Source: PHAA01 sp022706565
GTDB lineage: Bacteria > Bacillota > Syntrophomonadia > Syntrophomonadales > Syntrophomonadaceae
DNA length: 64,000 bases
Assembly: GCA_040769385.1 (NCBI GenBank)
Contig: JAXGLD010000002.1
Coordinates: forward strand, 62,001 to 126,000
Reading direction: 5' to 3'
The position numbers and the translations under genes were made by a program. The notes under the pieces are model-generated. The model saw nothing but the letters and a program-made list of their open reading frames with translations, did no database searches and was not told where the DNA came from. Of the stretch, positions 59,735 to 64,000 are shown in pieces. Within the stretch, counting starts at the first letter, position 1, and the number at the start of each line of letters is the position of its first letter.

Positions 59735-60760
59735 TCACACGATGCTTTGGTAAATCTTGATAGTAAATTGGGTGCCTTGGCCTTTCTCACTGGCAGCGGC
59801 AATGGTACCGCCCTGGCTCTCGACAATACTCTTGGCCATGGCCAGCCCAATGCCGATGCTGTCATTGGCCGCATTTTTACCCTTGTAAAAACGGTTGAAT
59901 ATGTGGGGTAAATCGCGGGTATCGATGCCCTCTCCGTTATCGGAAATCGTGATCATGGTATAAAACGGGGTCTGGTTAAAGCTTACAACTATCCTGCCTC
60001 CGCAGGGTGTATGCTCCATGCAATTCTTAACGATATTGGCGATCGCCTCGGCAGACCAATTGAAATCCCCCATAAATTGAGCATCCTCATCACCGGTGAT
60101 TTCCAGGGTCTGTTCTTTGATTTCCATTGGGATCAGCAGGTGCTCAGTGGCCCTATGGATAAGCTCTCTTACATTTACCGGCTCTTTTTTGAACTCAATC
60201 GTCCCGGCATCAATCTTGGATAACTTCAGCAGGGAGGCCACAAGCCATTGCAGTCGCTCCAACTGGGAGCGGATGTTATTGGTGAATTCGATGCGCTTGT
60301 CCGGGGGCAGACTGTCGTCATGCAGCAGGTCGGTCATAACGGACATAGAGGTGATGGGCGTCTTTAGCTGGTGGGAAATATCTGAGATCGAATTGGACAG
60401 GAATATCTTGTCCTTCTTCAGCAACTCGGCTTGTTCGGACAGGGTTACGGTTACTTTATATATTTCGCTTTTCAATATACTGAGCTCACCCTCATAATTA
60501 TCTCTGATGTCGAGCTCATATTCGCCCCCGGCAATCCGTTGGAGGTATTGAGACAGTTTTTCTATTTGCTTATATCTCCACCTGGTAAACCCCCACGATA
60601 TGAGGGCCATTAATAGAAAAGCCAAGAGTGCAACTATCCCAGCCCGGTTATCAAAATAAAAACAGACCGCCGTTCCTATTAGCCCTACAGAGACTAAAAG
60701 AAAGATAAATATCTTTATCTCTCGATTGCGCAGTAACTTAATCGCCCCCCTTATAACCAA
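59735..60760 (-). CDS. Two-component sensor histidine kinase
   Basis: A 341-residue kinase: two membrane helices at about 16-33 and 40-58 with almost no loop, a HAMP-like linker, the dimerisation/phosphoacceptor SDISHQLKTPITSMSV, N-box IANIVKNCMEHT, G1 SDNGEGIDTRDL and G2 IGIGLAMAKSIVE. The short sensory part implies that it detects its signal within the membrane, or through a partner transporter, as intramembrane-sensing kinases do. The start overlaps the regulator gene by 23 bases (a TTG); the real start is uncertain. Confidence 0.93.
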   Translation of the reverse strand: MVIRGAIKLLRNREIKIFIFLLVSVGLIGTAVCFYFDNRAGIVALLAFLLMALISWGFTRWRYKQIEKLSQYLQRIAGGEYELDIRDNYEGELSILKSEIYKVTVTLSEQAELLKKDKIFLSNSISDISHQLKTPITSMSVMTDLLHDDSLPPDKRIEFTNNIRSQLERLQWLVASLLKLSKIDAGTIEFKKEPVNVRELIHRATEHLLIPMEIKEQTLEITGDEDAQFMGDFNWSAEAIANIVKNCMEHTPCGGRIVVSFNQTPFYTMITISDNGEGIDTRDLPHIFNRFYKGKNAANDSIGIGLAMAKSIVESQGGTIAAASEKGQGTQFTIKIYQSIV

Positions 60761-61415
60761 GCCCGCGAACTGTTTTTATTATGGTCGGGTTTTGGCTGTC
60801 ATCCTCAATCTTTTCGCGCAAACGCTTGATATACACGGTTAGTGTATTGTCATTTACGAAGTCACCGGCTACATCCCATAGGTTTTCCAACAGCTGATTG
60901 CGGCTCAGAACTTGACCCTCCCGGTTGGCAAAAATTAAAAGTAACCGGTATTCAAGAGAAGTAAGATTGATTTCCTGGTCGGCTTTGTATACTTTCGCTT
61001 TGACAGTATCGATTTTCAGGCCACCAAATTCAATCAGCGTTTTTGGGGGTTCGGCTTTGTCATAGCGGCGCAGTACTGATTTGATTCGGGAGATCAATTC
61101 CCTTATCCGAAACGGCTTGGTTATGTAATCGTCCGCTCCCATGTCGAGACCCATGACTACATTGACTTCATCATCTATGGCGGTCAGAAATATGATGGGA
61201 ATATCCGCCTGGGCCTTGATCATTTTGCATAAATCATAGCCGCTTCCGTCTGGAAGGGATAAATCCAGTATCGCCAGGCCAAAGCTATGCTCCCTGATCA
61301 TCGTTTTGGCTGTCTCGACGTTCAGGCAGTGGGTAACGGCATACCCTTCCTGCATCAGTGAGTAGCAAAGCCCAGCGGCAATAACTTTATCATCTTCAAC
61401 AAACAGTATTTCCAT
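60738..61415 (-). CDS. OmpR-family response regulator
   Basis: A 225-residue regulator: receiver with acidic ILFVEDD, phosphoacceptor LAILDLSLPDGSGYD and IFLTAIDDE, then a winged-helix effector (LTSLEYRLLLIFANREGQVL, VYIKRLREKIEDD, TVRGLGYK). It forms a pair with the kinase that overlaps its end. Likely targets are the neighbouring ABC transporter operons. ATG after GAGGAAG. Confidence 0.95.
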   Translation of the reverse strand: MEILFVEDDKVIAAGLCYSLMQEGYAVTHCLNVETAKTMIREHSFGLAILDLSLPDGSGYDLCKMIKAQADIPIIFLTAIDDEVNVVMGLDMGADDYITKPFRIRELISRIKSVLRRYDKAEPPKTLIEFGGLKIDTVKAKVYKADQEINLTSLEYRLLLIFANREGQVLSRNQLLENLWDVAGDFVNDNTLTVYIKRLREKIEDDSQNPTIIKTVRGLGYKGGD

Positions 61416-61544
61416 TTCCAGTACTTCCTCGTTTCCTTCAAGACCCTAGATTATTCTGACCATTCGGATAATCTTTTGTCGCGAAATGCCTAAACCTTCG
61501 AGCCAAACCGTCGGCAAGATGCTACAGATAACCCCTGGCCACAA

Positions 61545-62435
61545 TCAGATAGAAATCTGTACGTCTATGTTATAGTTGGGCTTTAAGAATTGGTCATAAT
61601 CATCAAGAGATATCTCTACCGGTATTATGGTCTCGCCATTTCGTTCTACGGCGATATCGGAAATCTTCTGGATCCGGCCATGATAGGACCGGCTGGAATC
61701 AGCCACGGGCACGATAACAACCACCGCATCCATTCTTACATCACCGATAAACTCCTCAGGTATTTCTGCTTCCGCATAGATAGTCTGCAGATCCATAATA
61801 CTTAACAAGCTGCGGGCGGCATCAGTAGTCTGACCGGCCTGGCAGTTAAGTTCATACACCAGTCCCTGCGCAAAGGGCGATACTAATGCGTTGCCCTTCA
61901 AGTGAGGATTGCCGTACAGCTTGTTATTCAGCCGGGCCAATTCACTTCGGGCGGCGGATATGGATATCTCCACATTTTTGATGGCATTGGCAGCTTCCTT
62001 GACATTCATCTCGAATTCTTCATAATCCGTACTTGGTATGGCTCCCGCCTCTAGCAGGGCTTGGCGGCGTTCCAGATCTTGCTGCGCCTTTTGGTGCTGT
62101 GTTTGCCGCATCTGCAGATCATTTTGCAGCCGCTGTATTTCAAGTTGTTGCTTTTCTATGCTATTACTCATATCACTCACGTCCAGGGTGACCAGCTTCT
62201 GGCCGGCATTCAGCGTTTGACCGGCTTCCACATGGACCTCCGTTATCCGGGCCGGAAAATCAACTACTAGTTCCGATATGGTTTTCACCTTAATGGTGCC
62301 GAATGCATCAATAGTTGGATCTTCCACCGGTGCTACAGTCTCTTCGGCCGGGGGCTCAGTTTTATTGCACCCCAGCGGAAGCATTATTAGCATGATAAAC
62401 ACCGCCGTCATTGCCAATAGCGCAGCTTTTCTCAT
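61545..62435 (-). CDS. Lipoprotein membrane-fusion (adaptor) protein
   Basis: A protein of about 296 residues with signal peptide and lipobox (LPLGC), a split lipoyl domain (VEAGQTLNAGQKLVTLDVSD and ALVSPFAQGLVYELN), a coiled-coil hairpin of about 110 residues, and a beta-barrel part. MacA/HlyD-type adaptor for the ATPase and FtsX permease encoded upstream. The ATG shares its A with the previous stop (TAATG), a sign of coupling. Confidence 0.9.
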   Translation of the reverse strand: MRKAALLAMTAVFIMLIMLPLGCNKTEPPAEETVAPVEDPTIDAFGTIKVKTISELVVDFPARITEVHVEAGQTLNAGQKLVTLDVSDMSNSIEKQQLEIQRLQNDLQMRQTQHQKAQQDLERRQALLEAGAIPSTDYEEFEMNVKEAANAIKNVEISISAARSELARLNNKLYGNPHLKGNALVSPFAQGLVYELNCQAGQTTDAARSLLSIMDLQTIYAEAEIPEEFIGDVRMDAVVVIVPVADSSRSYHGRIQKISDIAVERNGETIIPVEISLDDYDQFLKPNYNIDVQISI

Positions 62436-63115
62436 TATTCCCACACCTTTCCGTCTCTGAGTCTTATTATCCGGTGGCTGTATTGCGCCAATTCCTCCGA
62501 ATGGGTCACCTGCAGGATGGTTTTCTTGGCTTCTTCATTGATGTGCTTGAACAATTCCATAACATCGGTCCCCGTTTTACTGTCCAGATTGCCCACCGGC
62601 TCATCAGCCAGTATGATTTCCGGATCGTTCATGAGGGCCCGGGCGATAGCCACTCGCTGCTGTTCGCCGCCGGAAAGTTCCCGGGGAGTGTGCCTTTTCC
62701 TGGCAGACAATCCAACCACAGCTAAGACGTCATCTAATTTTTGCCGATATTTCTTGATAGGTTGGCCGTCCAGCAGTACCGGCAACATGATATTGTCTTC
62801 TATATTAAGGTTCGGCACCAGGTTATAGAATTGAAAGATAAAGCCCATTTCCTGGCGCCGGAAGCGGCTGGCTTCCTTATCACTCATGGCTGACAGTTCG
62901 CGGCCCTTTACCTTTATGGTCCCTGAGTCAGGCTTATCAAGACCGCCCAGGAGGTAGAGCAGGGTGCTTTTGCCGGAACCTGAAGGCCCCATCAGACTGA
63001 CAAATTCCCCCCGGGTGATGCTTAGATTTATATCTTTGAGGACTTCTATTTTCACGTCTCCCAGATAAAAACTCTTATATACCTCAGATGCTGAGATAAT
63101 GTCCTCCACCAACAA
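62435..63115 (-). CDS. ABC transporter ATPase (MacB/LolD type)
   Basis: A 226-residue ATPase: Walker A GPSGSGKST, Q-loop FQFYNLVPNL, signature LSGGEQQRVAIARAL, Walker B ILADEPVGNLD (Val for the usual Thr) and H-loop VTHSEELAQ. Nine bases downstream of the FtsX permease and joined to the adaptor gene. Exporter ATPase; substrate unknown. Confidence 0.93.
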   Translation of the reverse strand: MLVEDIISASEVYKSFYLGDVKIEVLKDINLSITRGEFVSLMGPSGSGKSTLLYLLGGLDKPDSGTIKVKGRELSAMSDKEASRFRRQEMGFIFQFYNLVPNLNIEDNIMLPVLLDGQPIKKYRQKLDDVLAVVGLSARKRHTPRELSGGEQQRVAIARALMNDPEIILADEPVGNLDSKTGTDVMELFKHINEEAKKTILQVTHSEELAQYSHRIIRLRDGKVWE

Positions 63116-63124
63116 CCCCCCTCT

Positions 63125-64000
63125 TTATTCGTATTTCAGTTCTTTCACAATTTCCAGCCGGGCAGTCTGCCGCGACGGGCCCAGAGAAGCAAGTACTGCG
63201 ATTATGGCGCCGGCGACGACCGCTTCCATAAACAATGGCGGCGAATAAATAATTTCTATCGGCAGGTTCATTGCGAACATACTATATCCTGCTTGCACCA
63301 AAAAAAACCCTCCCACCAGGCTGCCGGTCACGCCAGCGATCAAACCACCGGCCATGGCTTCCACCAATAGGACCTTTACCATCTGCCTCTGGCTCATGCC
63401 GATGGAGCGGAAAACAGCCAGAGACCTTTTGCGGGTCAGGACGCTGACTACGAAATTATTGAAAACCCCAAATATCCCAATAAGCATGGTTATCAGAGAA
63501 AAGCCCTGCAATAGAACAAACAGCTGGTTATTGGACTGATTATTGGTTTCCTGCAGTTCAGTCTTGGTAATGGTGAATACATTATCGCGTAGATATTTGT
63601 CTTTTATTGATTGGCTGACATCGGCCGGATCTGCATCGCTCTTCACCCACAGATAGGTAAAATAGCGCTGCTGCCAGTCGCTTTTTACATATTTGGCAGG
63701 TATCAATACTGTGTTGCCATTGTTTATTATGGTGCCGGCAAACCCTACTACACGGTAGTCTTTTTCGCCAGTTTCCGTCTTCAATGTAAGCATATCTCCA
63801 ATGTTCAGATTAAGTTTTTCTTTTAAAAAGGTGGTGGGAATTATGGAGCGGACAGAAGAATACTGCTGCAGAATCTGCTCCGCATCCCCCTGCAGCCGAA
63901 AATCCAAATAATCCAGCATCCGATTACCATCGATCCCATACACCGTGCCGATTTTTTCAGTTGAACCCGCGATTTCCACCTGGTTGATTTCGTAAAGCCC
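63125..64000 (-). CDS. FtsX-domain ABC permease (5' end outside window)
   Basis: The C-terminal 291 residues of a permease; the reading frame is open to the window edge, so the N-terminus is missing. Visible: part of a MacB_PCD-like extracytoplasmic domain (LNIGDMLTLKTETGEKDYRVVG), then three helices (LFVLLQGFSLITMLIGIFGVF, AGVTGSLVGGFFLVQAG, VVAGAIIAVLASLG) with the RKRSLAVFRSIGMSQ loop and the ending RQTARLEIVKELKYE. Confidence 0.9.
   Translation of the reverse strand, partial: GLYEINQVEIAGSTEKIGTVYGIDGNRMLDYLDFRLQGDAEQILQQYSSVRSIIPTTFLKEKLNLNIGDMLTLKTETGEKDYRVVGFAGTIINNGNTVLIPAKYVKSDWQQRYFTYLWVKSDADPADVSQSIKDKYLRDNVFTITKTELQETNNQSNNQLFVLLQGFSLITMLIGIFGVFNNFVVSVLTRKRSLAVFRSIGMSQRQMVKVLLVEAMAGGLIAGVTGSLVGGFFLVQAGYSMFAMNLPIEIIYSPPLFMEAVVAGAIIAVLASLGPSRQTARLEIVKELKYE

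Noticed and set aside
1..64000. tRNA, rRNA, CRISPR arrays, insertion sequences, integrases
   Set aside because: None was seen in reading both strands; no regularly spaced repeats, transposase motifs or tRNA-like cloverleaf were found. A tRNAscan or ISfinder search was not possible.

Overview
The window looks like a chromosomal segment of an endospore-forming, probably anaerobic Clostridia-type Firmicute, perhaps a syntrophic or Desulfotomaculum/Syntrophomonas-like lineage; genus cannot be read from the sequence. Reasons: a GerA-type germinant receptor operon, two small coat-F-like genes, S-layer homology (SLH) proteins, a WtpABC tungstate/molybdate importer, Ddh-type lysine synthesis, strong AGGAGG-type ribosome binding sites and frequent TTG/GTG starts. 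I see no rRNA, tRNA, CRISPR array, insertion sequence or prophage.

Left part (1-8.4 kb): the end of a YcdB/YcdC-SLH surface protein, a universal stress protein, a ParA ATPase with a small ribbon-helix-helix-like partner and, divergent from them, an operon led by a c-di-GMP-I riboswitch and terminator. That operon encodes a DivIVA-like coiled-coil protein and two proteins with diverged QueD/6-pyruvoyl-tetrahydropterin-synthase-like domains. A PurF-like protein without the catalytic cysteine and a YbaK deacylase follow.

8.7-18 kb: potABCD polyamine importer, an unknown coiled-coil membrane protein, a mini ferritin-like protein and a DevBCA/MacAB-like efflux operon. 18-29 kb: a same-strand run of PD-(D/E)XK-helicase, OLD-family ATPase/nuclease, Ku, three-domain LigD and a histone-deacetylase-like hydrolase, that is, a bacterial NHEJ locus with accessory genes; then a ferritin-like protein, DegV and a metallo-beta-lactamase-fold hydrolase.

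29-40 kb: eight same-strand genes forming a cell-surface locus: a 1.17-kresidue SLH protein with repeated domains, a purple-acid-phosphatase-like lipoprotein, membrane-anchored and PKD-bearing relatives of one of those domains, a sulfite-oxidase-fold (molybdopterin-type) protein, and WtpA-WtpB-WtpC. I find this and the c-di-GMP operon the most novel systems here. A structured leader with an intrinsic terminator precedes the SLH gene.

40-53 kb: nitroreductase, Ddh, a GAF-PPDK-nucleotidyltransferase fusion with GdhA, coat-F-like genes, a MoaE-like protein and the ger operon (gerAA looks N-terminally broken). 53-64 kb: small membrane proteins and several export/defence-type ABC transporters, with a YtrA-type GntR regulator and a two-component system beside an adaptor-ATPase-FtsX operon that leaves the window.
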